From Tunturibacter gelidoferens (GTDB lineage: Bacteria > Acidobacteriota > Terriglobia > Terriglobales > Acidobacteriaceae), in contig NZ_CP132938.1 in the NCBI RefSeq assembly GCF_040358255.1, forward strand, positions 1,922,001 to 1,986,000: 64,000 bases of DNA, in the 5' to 3' direction. This document shows, piece after piece, positions 52,334-61,224 of the stretch. The notes below the pieces were generated by a model. That model saw nothing but the letters and a program-made list of their open reading frames with translations. It was not told the DNA's origin and did no database searches. A program made the position numbers and the translations under genes. Within the stretch, counting starts at the first letter, position 1; each line of letters begins with the position of its first letter.

Positions 52334-54112
52334 ATGGATAAGCTTCCACAAGACGGGCTCTTTGTCGCGAAGGCGATGTTAATTGGCTGGATGGCTCTCT
52401 CGAAGGTTGCGTTCTCGCAGGAACCTTCGGCGGCGTTGAAGAAGGCAGATGCAGCGTATCGGGCAGGGCAGGCTGCCTTGGCTCAAAAGGATTTGAGTGC
52501 AGCACAGGCCGACTTCGAGCAGGTGGTCCAGTTGGCTCCGCAGGCTGAGCAGGGGCACAGCGCGCTCGGAGCAGTTTTAGTAAGTCGCGGACAGGTGAAG
52601 GAAGGTATTCACGAACTTGAAAGAGCGCTTGCGATAAAAAGCAGTGACAGCACCGCGCAGATGAATCTCGCGATGGCGTATGAGCAGATCGGTTCGCCAG
52701 AGAAGGCGATCCCGTTATTTTCCAGATGGGAGGTGGAGGCGCGCCTCGAGAAGCGCCCGCTGCCGTCGTATGTACTCGCCGGATATGCACGTTCTCTTGC
52801 AGCGAATCATCAGATCGGTCTTGCTGTCACAAAGATGAAAGCTGCGCTTACGACAGATTCACAGAACGCGGGGCTGCACGACGAGCTTGGTTCGCTGCAT
52901 GCGCAGCAGAAGGATTGGGCGCATGCACGAGGGGAGTTTGCGAAGGCCATTCAACTGAATCCGAATTTAGCGGTTGCGCATCTGCATCTTGGCCTGGTGA
53001 TGCAGGCCCAGGGTGACAAGGACGGGATGTCCGAGTTGATGCAGGCAGCGCAACTGGCTCCGCAGGATGCGATGATTGCTCTTGAGTTTGGCAAAGCGCT
53101 TGTGGCAGAGTGGAAGGACGAACAGGCGATTCCGGTCTTCCAACAGGCGCTGGAGTTGGAGCCAAACTCTATCGCAGCTTCGTATCAACTTGCTCTCGCT
53201 CTACAGCGATCGAACAGGGCACCAGAAGCGATTGTGCTGCTGAGAAAAGTAGTTGCCGCCGAGCCGAACAATGCCGAAGCCATGACTAATCTCGGGATGG
53301 CGCTTTGCCAGGCGCAAGAGGCTAAAGATGCTTTGCCGGTACTGGAGCGCTCCGTTGCGCTTGCCCCGGAGAGTGTGACGGCGCATCAGAACCTTGCGGC
53401 GGCCTACGTTCAATTGAGCCAGTTTGGCGATGCGGTGGTGGAACTGCGTCGGGCGCTCAAACTGGAGCCTGACGCGCCTCAACTGCACTACAACCTGGGT
53501 CTTGCGTTCAAGCTGCAGGATGATGCGGTGGGCGCTATCCCGGAGTTAGAGACTGCGCAGAGGCTTGATCCGTCGGCGCCTGAGGCTCCTTATCTTCTGG
53601 GCGTGCTCTACATGCAAACCGGACGGTATGAGGATGCGGCGCGTGAGATGAATGTCTCGCTGAAACTTCGTCCTGAGAATGGAGACGGATGGGCGACGCT
53701 GGGTAGTGTCTACGACAAGTTGAACAAATTGCCCGAAGCTACGTCGGCTCTGCGGGAGGCTATCCGGCAACTTCCGGGTCAGCCTGATCCGCACCTGACG
53801 CTCGCGGCTGTGCTCGTCAAGCAAAATCAGCCGGGAGAGGCCTCAGCGGAACGCAGGAAAGCAGCTGAGCTTATGCGGAGCAACATGAACCGTCAGCGCG
53901 CGGAGGTTGCTACGAATGCGGGGAACTCTGCGCTGAGAAACAACGACGTGGCGAGCTCTATTACACAGTTTCAAGATGCATTGAGCTACGACGCGAATTA
54001 CGCGGAGGCACATCTTGGTCTTGCGGCGGCACTGGACAGGCAGGGTAAGACCGCAGAGGCGGCGGCGGAGCGTCAGAAGGCTGAGGCAGTGAAGACATTG
54101 GGAAATCCCTAA
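52334..54112 (+). CDS. Secreted TPR protein, paralogue of 33634-35463
   Basis: 592 residues with a signal-like N-terminus (AKAMLIGWMALSKVAFSQ) and about 14 TPR units (AHLHLGLVMQAQGDKDG, ASYQLALALQRSNRAPEAI, WATLGSVYDKLNKLPEA). The repeat order and many residues match the protein at 33634-35463, including the ending in which SAERRKAAELMRSN and LGLAAALDRQGKTAEAAAE correspond to AAERKKAASL and HSALADALDRQGRSADAALE. The next gene is a Tat-exported propeller protein that is likewise a paralogue of the propeller next to the other TPR protein, so the pair was duplicated as a unit. The 218 bp upstream hold no gene. Confidence 0.88.
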   Translation: MDKLPQDGLFVAKAMLIGWMALSKVAFSQEPSAALKKADAAYRAGQAALAQKDLSAAQADFEQVVQLAPQAEQGHSALGAVLVSRGQVKEGIHELERALAIKSSDSTAQMNLAMAYEQIGSPEKAIPLFSRWEVEARLEKRPLPSYVLAGYARSLAANHQIGLAVTKMKAALTTDSQNAGLHDELGSLHAQQKDWAHARGEFAKAIQLNPNLAVAHLHLGLVMQAQGDKDGMSELMQAAQLAPQDAMIALEFGKALVAEWKDEQAIPVFQQALELEPNSIAASYQLALALQRSNRAPEAIVLLRKVVAAEPNNAEAMTNLGMALCQAQEAKDALPVLERSVALAPESVTAHQNLAAAYVQLSQFGDAVVELRRALKLEPDAPQLHYNLGLAFKLQDDAVGAIPELETAQRLDPSAPEAPYLLGVLYMQTGRYEDAAREMNVSLKLRPENGDGWATLGSVYDKLNKLPEATSALREAIRQLPGQPDPHLTLAAVLVKQNQPGEASAERRKAAELMRSNMNRQRAEVATNAGNSALRNNDVASSITQFQDALSYDANYAEAHLGLAAALDRQGKTAEAAAERQKAEAVKTLGNP

Positions 54113-54255
54113 TCGCAAGCCAGGAAATCGGCACAGAGCAGATATCAATAGCGACGAACAGCTTGTGTACAGTGGATTGAAGCGTTCGCTATAATTCAGC
54201 GCACAGAGGAAGGGATGACTCACTGAGTCTCACCTTTCATGGGATCCGGGCAACC

Positions 54256-56151
54256 TTGAGAACAAAATTCACTGACTTGAATCGCCGTAAATTTATTCGA
54301 TCTCTCAGTCGCACTGCTCTCGTGCTGCCGTTCGCAGATATTCTGGCACTGGCTTCGCCGTTGCAGCAGCAGGCTGCGCCCCCGCCCAAAGGCATTGGCC
54401 CGCAGGAACGCAGCTATGATGCGAAGGCCGCACCGCCTCCGCCTGGAGAGAAGTCTCCGATAGAGGATATGCCGCTGGGCGTGAGTTTTCTCGACGTTGC
54501 GAAGGAAGCCGGTCTTACAAGCAAAACTATCTATGGAGGGGAAGCAAAGAATAAGTATCTGCTGGAGACAACCGGTTGTGGATTGGCCTTTTATGACTAC
54601 GACAATGACGGCTGGCTTGACCTGTTCCTCGTTAATGGGTGGCGACTGGAGGGTTTTCCGGCGGGGCAGGAGCCGCGATGCCATCTCTTCAAGAACAATC
54701 GAGATGGAACCTTCACTGACGTGACGGCTGGCTCCGGCCTGGAGCACAAGACAGGCTGGGGGCAAGCCTGCTGCGTGGGGGACTACAACAACGACGGCAA
54801 CGATGATTTGTTTGTAACTTACTACGGTCAGAATGCGCTGTACCGCAATAACGGTAATGGAAAGTTTACGGACGTGACACAGCAGGTGGGCCTTATACAG
54901 CCTGGACCAAAGGTGCGTTGGAATACGGGGTGCACGTTTGTCGATTATGACCGCGATGGGCACCTAGATCTATTCGTCGCCAATTACGTCGATTTCGATC
55001 TGAAGACAGCGCCTCTGCCGGAAGACGGGCCGTGTACCTATAAGGGGATACTGGTAGCGTGCGGTCCGCCAGGACTGGCTGGCGGCAGGAATATTCTGTA
55101 TCACAATAACGGCGACGGGACTTTCAGTGACGTGAGCGAGAAGTCTGGAATGTGGACCGCCGTTGGGACGTATGGGCTTAGTGTTGCCGCGTCGGATCTG
55201 GATAATGATGGTTGGCCTGACATCTATGTTGCAAATGATTCGGCGCCAGCCACGCTCTATTTAAATCAGAGGGACGGAACGTTTCGAGACATCGCGATCG
55301 AGGCGGGAGCGGCGCTTTCGGCCGAGGCTAAACCACAGGCGGGGATGGGCGTTTCGATCGGGGACTATAACCACAGCGGCAGCTTCGACATTGTGAAGAC
55401 TAATTTTTCTGGCGATACTGATTCGCTTTACACCAACATGGGGGATGCGACGTTTGAAGACCATACTTATCCCAGCGGATTGGGCGAGAATACGCGGCTG
55501 CTTGGATGGGGCGTCGGCTTCTTTGATATGGATAACGATGGGTGGCTCGATATCCTGATGTCGAATGGCCATGTTTATCCGGAGGTGGACAAGTCAAAGG
55601 CCGATCTAAAGTACGCAGAACATAAATATCTATACCGCAATCTGCGTAATGGCCGATTCCAGGATGTTACGAATAAAGGTGGCCCTGGGATACTTGAGGA
55701 TGTACCCGCTCGTGGATGTGCGTTTGGCGATTACGATAACGATGGTGATTTGGATATCGTTGTGAACTGTATTAACGCGGGGCCACAGCTTCTGCGCTGC
55801 GATTCGACACTAAATCGTAACTGGATCAAGATCAAATTAGTGGGAGTGAAGTCGAACCGTTCGGGAATTGGGAGCAGGGTGATTGTTACTGCCACAACGA
55901 CACCTGATGCGACCAAGCCGTCGAGACAGCTTGATGAACTACGGAGCGGGGGGAGCTATTTTTCGCAAAACGATATGCGGATGCACTTCGGTCTGGATCA
56001 AGCCAAGAAGGTAGAGCTGGTGGAGATACGGTGGCTTAGCGGGCAAATAGATCAACTCAAGAATCTTGAGGTGAACCAGCTGTATGTTGTGCAGGAAGGT
56101 GGAAAGATCCTGAAGGCGGGCCCGCTGAAGGTGGCGACACGTAAGGGCTAG
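54256..56151 (+). CDS. CRTAC1-type propeller protein, Tat-exported (locus 2)
   Basis: 631 residues from a TTG start. The N-terminus carries a twin-arginine signal (NRRKFIRSLSRTALVLPF). FG-GAP blades follow (about residues 75-480: DYDNDGWLDLFLVNG, DYDRDGHLDLFVANY, DLDNDGWPDIYVAND), then ASPIC/UnbV (about 500-600: SGIGSRVIVTA, RMHFGLDQA, VEIRWLSGQID). It aligns over its whole length with propeller A at 31576-33465, with the same ACGPPGLxGGxNILYxNNGDG and LGWGVGFFDMDNDGW segments. The Tat signal in both copies, but not in the two other propellers, suggests that cofactor insertion or folding in the cytoplasm is important for this subtype. Function unknown. Confidence 0.9.
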   Translation: MRTKFTDLNRRKFIRSLSRTALVLPFADILALASPLQQQAAPPPKGIGPQERSYDAKAAPPPPGEKSPIEDMPLGVSFLDVAKEAGLTSKTIYGGEAKNKYLLETTGCGLAFYDYDNDGWLDLFLVNGWRLEGFPAGQEPRCHLFKNNRDGTFTDVTAGSGLEHKTGWGQACCVGDYNNDGNDDLFVTYYGQNALYRNNGNGKFTDVTQQVGLIQPGPKVRWNTGCTFVDYDRDGHLDLFVANYVDFDLKTAPLPEDGPCTYKGILVACGPPGLAGGRNILYHNNGDGTFSDVSEKSGMWTAVGTYGLSVAASDLDNDGWPDIYVANDSAPATLYLNQRDGTFRDIAIEAGAALSAEAKPQAGMGVSIGDYNHSGSFDIVKTNFSGDTDSLYTNMGDATFEDHTYPSGLGENTRLLGWGVGFFDMDNDGWLDILMSNGHVYPEVDKSKADLKYAEHKYLYRNLRNGRFQDVTNKGGPGILEDVPARGCAFGDYDNDGDLDIVVNCINAGPQLLRCDSTLNRNWIKIKLVGVKSNRSGIGSRVIVTATTTPDATKPSRQLDELRSGGSYFSQNDMRMHFGLDQAKKVELVEIRWLSGQIDQLKNLEVNQLYVVQEGGKILKAGPLKVATRKG

Positions 56152-56221
56152 GGTTTGCGCTTTGCTTTTTACTTTGCTTTTTATTTGACATGGCAGCGGG
56201 GAAAGTTGACACTCAAGCTCC

Positions 56222-56803
56222 ATGCGACTAGCCCTTCTCACTCTTTTGACGTTTGCCTTGCTGCCGCTGCCCACCCATGCGCAGGTCCCCGTTTTTAAGA
56301 CAACGCCCGAGGACAGCAGTATCAAGTTTTACGTGAAGGCCTCGGTCGCTCTCGTGGGGGATTTCGACAAGTGGAAGGCGTCTCTGACCTTTTCGTCTCG
56401 AGATGTGACTACCGCCGTTCTGGATATCCAAATTCAAGCGGCTACGGTAAATACTGGAAGCGGGATGAAGGATAAGAAGCTGAAGAGTGCGGATTTTTTC
56501 GATGTTGAGCAGGCACCCTACATTACATTTCGTTCGACGAAGATTGTGCAGACTGGCCCTGAATCGTTCGACGTGCTGGGAGACTTCTCCATACGAGGTG
56601 TCTCGAAATCAGAGACGCTAAAGCTGACGGTTTCAGGCAAGGGGACGGGACGGGGCGTCATCAAAGGGATGATGGCATTTGATCGCAAAGAGTATGGGAT
56701 GACGAGTGGGATTCCCTTTGTGAAGATCGCAGACCGGGTTGAAGTGGATGTTGATCTGAAGGTAGAACAGGTCAGCGGACCACGGTTGGTCTATAAAGAA
56801 TAG
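56222..56803 (+). CDS. YceI-family periplasmic lipid-binding protein
   Basis: 193 residues with a Sec signal (residues 1-20, ending THA). The mature part is a YceI/lipocalin-like barrel: SSIKFYVKASVALVGDFDKW, VLDIQIQAATVNTGSGMKDK, LKSADFFDVEQAPYITFRST, DVLGDFSIRGVSKSETLKLTV, FDRKEYGMTSG. The KSADFFDVExxPxxxFxS and FxRxxYGM patterns are diagnostic. Family members bind isoprenoid or amphiphilic lipids in the periplasm. It follows the propeller gene by 70 bp on the same strand and may or may not be co-transcribed. The middle residues are HKWKA-like rather than the classic HxxxxG, a minor variation. Confidence 0.88.
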   Translation: MRLALLTLLTFALLPLPTHAQVPVFKTTPEDSSIKFYVKASVALVGDFDKWKASLTFSSRDVTTAVLDIQIQAATVNTGSGMKDKKLKSADFFDVEQAPYITFRSTKIVQTGPESFDVLGDFSIRGVSKSETLKLTVSGKGTGRGVIKGMMAFDRKEYGMTSGIPFVKIADRVEVDVDLKVEQVSGPRLVYKE

Positions 56804-56989
56804 CCGCTTGCATCGAGCCCTGCTCTGCTTACGGAGAGCCTGCTAGTCCAATGTGATTTTCTGTACTTGACCCTTAGCAGGGTGGCTATGCGGAACCTTG
56901 GCGAGGTGGAACTGTTCGCGGACGACGAATCGTGAATGAATGGATGTGGCCGAGTTGGGCGGCCATAGATAGTCGTGACGGAGATTGCG

Positions 56990-57760
56990 ATGTTCAACAT
57001 TCGTTCGATGTTTTCAGCGGCGCTGCTGGTGGAAGCGGTTTTGCTGGTTGCTTTGCCGGGGCACGGATTGCAACAGGGGCAGGGGAAAGACAGTATGGCT
57101 GGGATGGACATGAGCGGCGGCAAGATGGGCGACATGGCTGACATGAAGAGCATGGGGCCCAGCATGGCCGCCATGGCTGGCCACATGAGCATCACGCCGG
57201 TGTGGCCAAAGCAGCCTGGCGACGAGGTGAAGGCGCGGGAAGTGGTGGCCGAAGCGAAGGCGACGATGGAGCGGTACAAGGACTACCGGAAGGCTCTGGC
57301 GGATGGATACGTCATTGCTAATCCTAAGCTTGAGCAGCCGCAGTATCACTTTAACAATGAGGCCAACGCCCGGGCGTCCGATCTACACTTCGATCCGAGC
57401 AAGCCGACTTCGTTGCTTTACCGGCACACTGAGTACAAGCAGTACAGGCTGGAGGGGGTGATGTATACGGCGCGGCCGAACGCAACGGAGGAGGAGCTGA
57501 ATGAGCGGATTCCGCTCAGTGTGGCGCGGTGGCATGAGCACACCAACTTCTGCGAGGCTCCAGCAGACCGTGTGAAAGACTATCAAGCTGCTCATCCAAA
57601 GTTCGGCATGTTTGGATCGATCCACACTAAAGATGCCTGCGAGGCTGAGGGCGGAATCTTCCATCCTTATATGTTCACCTGGATGATTCACGTCTTTCCG
57701 TATGAGGACGACTTCAAAGATGTCTTCTCGATGAATGACGATGTGGCTCATGTGCATTGA
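56990..57760 (+). CDS. Secreted Met/His-rich protein, possibly metal-binding
   Basis: 256 residues from ATG 56990, preceded by ACGGAG; an in-frame GTG at 56975 would add five. A signal peptide (about residues 1-27) is followed by a Met-rich stretch (MAGMDMSGGKMGDMADMKSM and MAAMAGHM) that resembles copper- or silver-binding segments. The C-terminal domain (about 70-256) has YHFNNEANA, LLYRHTEYKQYRLEGVMY, VARWHEHTNFCEA, FGMFGSIHTKDACEAEGGIFHPYMFTWMIHVFPYED with many His, Met and two Cys. Metal binding in the periplasm is a reasonable inference. The same-strand neighbour is YceI. The family is one I know only as uncharacterised. Confidence 0.75.
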   Translation: MFNIRSMFSAALLVEAVLLVALPGHGLQQGQGKDSMAGMDMSGGKMGDMADMKSMGPSMAAMAGHMSITPVWPKQPGDEVKAREVVAEAKATMERYKDYRKALADGYVIANPKLEQPQYHFNNEANARASDLHFDPSKPTSLLYRHTEYKQYRLEGVMYTARPNATEEELNERIPLSVARWHEHTNFCEAPADRVKDYQAAHPKFGMFGSIHTKDACEAEGGIFHPYMFTWMIHVFPYEDDFKDVFSMNDDVAHVH

Positions 57761-57817
57761 TCGAGTCTGGAACCAATAATGAGACCAATGATGATTGTTC
57801 TTCAGGCGGTGTGAGTG

Positions 57818-57994
57818 CTATTCGTTGGCGATCATCTCGCGAACGTCTGCCAGGTGCTGCTTGAGCTGGGAGATCTTGTGGGGCCAGGAGCCTTCGGGGT
57901 CGGGATAGGGCTCCCCAGCGGCGTATCTGCGTTCGGCCTCGGCGAGGCCCTGGGTGATGTGGGCCAGGCGGTCCTGTAGGGTGGGGCCATTCAT
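57818..57994 (-). CDS. Small helical protein of unknown function
   Basis: 58 residues, shorter than most gene callers keep. It reads MNGPTLQDRLAHITQGLAEA, then ERRYAAGEPYPDPEGSWPHK and ends ISQLKQHLADVREMIANE. It has two amphipathic helices around a Pro/Gly turn and a normal mix of charged residues, with clear third-position GC bias. No signal peptide or membrane segment. It sits between the convergent Met-rich gene and the next minus-strand gene 43 bp upstream, so it may be co-transcribed with that one. Confidence 0.6.
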   Translation of the reverse strand: MNGPTLQDRLAHITQGLAEAERRYAAGEPYPDPEGSWPHKISQLKQHLADVREMIANE

Positions 57995-58036
57995 GATGAG
58001 AAGCCTATCACTTTGACTGACTGAATATGGGAGGGT

Positions 58037-58579
58037 CTATCTGGAGAGGACCAGGGATTTGAGGTGGCTTCCGTCGTAGTAGAACTGGTTTGCGGGGCCC
58101 ACTAGTTTTTCGTAGACGAACGATTCCCGCGAGATGGTCACTTTTTTGGAGCCGTATAGGTCCTGGTAGCCACCGGGGCGGAGTTTCCAGACGACCATTG
58201 GGGCTGGGATCTGGGTGGGAGGGACGACGGCTATGGTGATGGGGTTGTCCTTCTTGAGGTAGACGAGAGTGAGCTTTTCGAGCTGGTTGTTCTGCTCGCT
58301 TCCCTGCGTGGGGTCACGCTGGATGAGTGCCACGAGGTAGGAGGTCTTGCCTTTGGGGTAGAAGTTTCCGGAGGTTACTCCAGGGCATTCGCCGGGATGA
58401 TTGCCCTTCCATCTTTGAGGGTCGGTGCCTGCGAGGTCCTGCGGCTGCAGGATGGTCCAGTTGTCCTGCTCGACCGCGGAACGGATGGATGCGGGGAGGT
58501 TGTTCAGGCAGTCCTCTGCATGAACGTGCGCTGCGAAGGAGATATTGATTGCGAGGAGGATGCCTTTCCATTGGCTCAT
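58037..58579 (-). CDS. Small secreted protein, function unknown
   Basis: 180 residues from ATG 58579 (ATG 58600 is also possible). A Sec signal (MSQWKGILLAINISFAAHVHA) is followed by EDCLNNLPASIRSAVEQDNW and a compact beta-rich domain (TSYLVALIQRDPTQ, LTLVYLKKDNPITIAVV, MVVWKLRPGGYQDLYG, SFVYEKLVGPANQFYYDG). Two cysteines (CLNNL and ECPGV) could form a disulphide. The ending, YYDGSHLKSLVLSR, is positively charged. I do not recognise the family. Confidence 0.7.
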   Translation of the reverse strand: MSQWKGILLAINISFAAHVHAEDCLNNLPASIRSAVEQDNWTILQPQDLAGTDPQRWKGNHPGECPGVTSGNFYPKGKTSYLVALIQRDPTQGSEQNNQLEKLTLVYLKKDNPITIAVVPPTQIPAPMVVWKLRPGGYQDLYGSKKVTISRESFVYEKLVGPANQFYYDGSHLKSLVLSR

Positions 58580-58735
58580 GGTATTAGCTTCGTATGCCAT
58601 GAGGGGTTTAGCGATACGACCTTTAGGGGAGTGAGACGATTGCGCGCGCTTCGAACGAATGCCCACATCTCCGGATTGAGAAGTGGGCACGCGGGTAGAT
58701 GGGATGCTTTGGAAGTATCCGTTCGAACAGTTGGC

Positions 58736-58996
58736 TTATAAGTTTCGAGCTCTGTTGCCCGTGACGAGGCGAAGGAGCAAGGTGAGAAGGACTGCGCCGA
58801 CGATGGCGACGATGACAGTGTAGATAAGGCCGCCGGATCCTGAATAGCCGAGCTTCTGCATGATGAAGCCGCCTACGATGGCTCCGATGATGCCGATGAC
58901 GATGTCGCCAATTGCGCCATAGCCGCTGCCCTTCATGAGCTTTCCGGTGAGGAAACCAGCGATGAGGCCAACAATGATCCACCAGATGATAAACAT
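58736..58996 (-). CDS. GlsB/YeaQ/YmgE-type stress membrane protein
   Basis: 86 residues with AGGAGA 8 nt before the ATG. Three hydrophobic segments and the family pattern are clear: IIWWIIVGLIAGFLTGKLMKG, GDIVIGIIGAIVGGFIM and IYTVIVAIVGAVLLTLLLRLV, rich in Gly. Proteins of this family are small inner-membrane proteins induced by stress in various bacteria; their biochemical role is unclear. The tail is short and basic (TGNRARN). Confidence 0.9.
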   Translation of the reverse strand: MFIIWWIIVGLIAGFLTGKLMKGSGYGAIGDIVIGIIGAIVGGFIMQKLGYSGSGGLIYTVIVAIVGAVLLTLLLRLVTGNRARNL

Positions 58997-59160
58997 TTCG
59001 TACTCTCCTGAGAGTTGAGATAGGGGCCCGCGCAGCTGTTTTGGAGTGGCGTTCGGATCGATACCTGCAGCTCACATCCGGGGGTGCAATCTATCAGAGG
59101 GCATTTGCGTCCTCGCGAGTTGTTTGTATTCAGTATTTTGTGTCTAGATTCGGTTAAATT

Positions 59161-59274
59161 TCAGGGAAGGTTGTCAGTATAGGGGGCCAGGGAAACCGCT
59201 CGCCAGACGTAGCGCATGAGGGCGCTCTGGTCGAGGCGCTCGAAAAGTTACGATACGTCGTGGTAGACCTCCAT
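59161..59274 (-). pseudogene. Possible decayed coding remnant
   Basis: In the 318-bp gap between the GlsB-like gene and the next minus-strand gene, one minus-strand frame reads MEVYHDVS-stop-LFERLDQSALMRYVWRAVSLAP and so on to a TGA. Apart from the single in-frame TAA it looks protein-like. The parent gene is not recognised. It may be chance. Confidence 0.25.
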
Positions 59275-59314
59275 AGATGCAGATCAGGATGGGCCGTTGA
59301 GATCTGGGTATTTT

Positions 59315-59656
59315 TTAAGGGGCTGGAGAGATTTCGGCGCGGACGATCTTGCAGTCTACTTTTTTGTTGTCTGGGGTTTTGATATTGGCTTTGTTTTTGT
59401 CGATCTCGTAGTGGATGGGCCCGCCTACGACGAAGTCGGTGGCATTCATGGAATGGCTGGGGTCGGTGCGGCAGGTGTAGGTCTTTCCCTGGGCGTCGAA
59501 GGAGAGGTCATAGCCTTGATGCTTATGCTCCTTGTCCTTGGTGCCGTAGGGTTGGGAGTCTTTGAGGGTGGAGTCTCCCTTGATTTTGTCAGCGAAGGAT
59601 GGGAGTGTTGTGAGGGCGGCGATCGCGAGGATCGCAGTTGAAGCTGCTTTTCGCAT
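59315..59656 (-). CDS. Small secreted protein, function unknown
   Basis: 113 residues with a Sec signal (residues 1-22, ending PSFA). The mature protein is polar and Lys/Asp-rich (DKIKGDSTLKDSQPYGTKDK, EHKHQGYDLSF) with one Cys pair (TYTCRTD and VDCKIV). Several short beta strands are likely. It starts 136 bp from the divergent MgtC-like gene. No family recognised. Confidence 0.7.
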   Translation of the reverse strand: MRKAASTAILAIAALTTLPSFADKIKGDSTLKDSQPYGTKDKEHKHQGYDLSFDAQGKTYTCRTDPSHSMNATDFVVGGPIHYEIDKNKANIKTPDNKKVDCKIVRAEISPAP

Positions 59657-59792
59657 GGTTCACCTCACGGCAATTGTAACCGTGGGGAAGCGCGCAGGCG
59701 GTTGGTATTTTGCGAGATCGGCCACCAATCACTGTACGCGCTTCCGCCGGGTGAATGTGCGACGCTATACGGGAGAGGCCAATAGGTAATCT

Positions 59793-60527
59793 ATGATGAA
59801 TCCCTGGCTCCATTGGTGGACGGATTCGACGTCAATCCTGGAACAGCCGACGTTTCCACGTCTAATGGTGGCGTTAATTCTGGGCGCCTGCATTGGAGCG
59901 GAACGACAGTGGCGTCAGCGTGCGGCTGGTTTGCGGACCAATACGCTGGTCTGCTTTGGATCCGCGGCTTTCGTCGATCTGGGGTTGACGATCGCTCCGG
60001 GAACGACACAGGTGATCGCATATGTAGTTTCCGGCGTGGGCTTTTTGGGTGCGGGGGCGATCATGAAAGACGGCGGAAATGTGCGTGGATTGAATACTGC
60101 CGCCACGCTATGGTGTTCGGCCGCCGTAGGTGCATGTGCGGGTGCGGGTGAATTGCTCGATGCGGTGTTTGTGGCGGCTCTGCTAATAGCAATTAATTCG
60201 GTGTTGCGTCCGCTCTCCCGCTATATCGATCAACGGTCTTTGTCGGTGTTGGAGACTCACACGTTTTATCGATTGAGGCTCTTCTGCGAGACGGAGCATC
60301 AGGGGGAGGCTCTGTATCAATTGACCCGCGAGATCGCTGCGCGCTCGCTGGTACTGCGAAAGACACTCTCGGAGAAGGTTGAAGATACGGAAAACTCAGT
60401 GATCCAGGTCATTCTCGAATCGCAGACGCATGACGCCACTCTTCTGGACGAAATTGTTGAAGAGCTGCGGACATTTCCTTGGACCCAATCGGTGGAATGG
60501 ACCGAGACTGGTAGCGAGGCAGAGTAG
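59793..60527 (+). CDS. MgtC/SapB-family membrane protein
   Basis: 244 residues. The MgtC membrane domain covers about residues 20-140: PRLMVALILGACIGAERQWR, AAGLRTNTLVCFGSAAFVDL, GVGFLGAGAIMKDGGNVRGL, NTAATLWCSAAVGACAGAGE and a last helix VFVAALLIAINSVLRPL. The conserved ERQ/RTN and GAG motifs are all present. The C-terminal part (about 150-244) is a soluble ACT-like domain. Family members take part in survival at low Mg2+ or act on ATP synthase in pathogens; in soil bacteria their role is unknown. Confidence 0.88.
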   Translation: MMNPWLHWWTDSTSILEQPTFPRLMVALILGACIGAERQWRQRAAGLRTNTLVCFGSAAFVDLGLTIAPGTTQVIAYVVSGVGFLGAGAIMKDGGNVRGLNTAATLWCSAAVGACAGAGELLDAVFVAALLIAINSVLRPLSRYIDQRSLSVLETHTFYRLRLFCETEHQGEALYQLTREIAARSLVLRKTLSEKVEDTENSVIQVILESQTHDATLLDEIVEELRTFPWTQSVEWTETGSEAE

Positions 60528-60557
60528 ATCCGAGTTTGCGCGGGAATGCCCCAGCAA

Positions 60558-60600
60558 TTGACACGCACCTTGTCATCTGGTCTACTTTGCGATGTAAAGT
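60558..60600 (+). promoter_or_regulatory. Promoter with overlapping operator for the 60610-61603 operon
   Basis: TTGACA at 60558-60563 and TCTACT at 60581-60586, 17 bp apart, look like -35 and -10 boxes. The palindrome ACTTTGC-GAT-GTAAAGT (60584-60600) covers the -10 box and ends 9 bp before the start codon, so a bound repressor would block initiation. The same palindrome occurs twice in front of creD. Confidence 0.7.
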
Positions 60601-60609
60601 GAAATCCCT

Positions 60610-61224
60610 ATGAGTGATCTCCATAAGGCGCTTGGTGACATCAGCAACATACGCAGGCAGATGGCCCAAAGTACGCAGTTTCGGGGTTATGGGCCTGCAA
60701 CGCTCGCAGCTACGGGAGTAATCGCACTTCTGGCGGCGTCAATGCAATCGGTGTTGCTGCCGGACCCGGCCAACCACGTCTCGGCATACGCGGGTATCTG
60801 GATCTCCACTGCTGTGCTATCAGCTGCATTGACCGGAGTGCAGATGTATGCCCGAACCCGCCGCATGCATTCTGGTCTGTCCGATGAGATGATCTGTATG
60901 GCGGTCGAACAGTTCCTCCCTGCAGTTGGCGCGGGAGTACTGGTCACCATTGCTCTCGTACGCTTTGTCCCTGCAGTCGTCTGGATGCTTCCCGGACTCT
61001 GGCAGGTGATCTTCAGCCTGGGCATCTTTTCGTCCTGTCGTTTTCTACCGCGCCCAATGATCGCCGCAGGGGCCTGGTACCTGCTCACGGGGCTGGTCTG
61101 CATTTCTTTCGGAGATAGCCGCGCACTTGCTCCGTGGACCATGGGTCTTGCCTATGGAGCGGGGCAGTGGCTGGTGGCCGGCATTCTGTTCGTTGCCACA
61201 CCGGAGGGTGCGGATGAAAACTAA
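60610..61224 (+). CDS. Six-helix membrane protein paired with winged-helix regulator
   Basis: 204 residues. The N-terminus (MSDLHKALGDISNIRRQMAQ) is soluble and charged; six hydrophobic segments follow at about residues 30-48, 60-80, 100-120, 124-144, 148-166 and 175-195. Loops are short. No transporter signature is recognised. The winged-helix gene begins 11 bp before this gene's stop, and both follow an operator-promoter, so the two form an operon. The membrane protein may sense something in the envelope and pass it to the regulator; that is inference. Confidence 0.72.
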   Translation: MSDLHKALGDISNIRRQMAQSTQFRGYGPATLAATGVIALLAASMQSVLLPDPANHVSAYAGIWISTAVLSAALTGVQMYARTRRMHSGLSDEMICMAVEQFLPAVGAGVLVTIALVRFVPAVVWMLPGLWQVIFSLGIFSSCRFLPRPMIAAGAWYLLTGLVCISFGDSRALAPWTMGLAYGAGQWLVAGILFVATPEGADEN

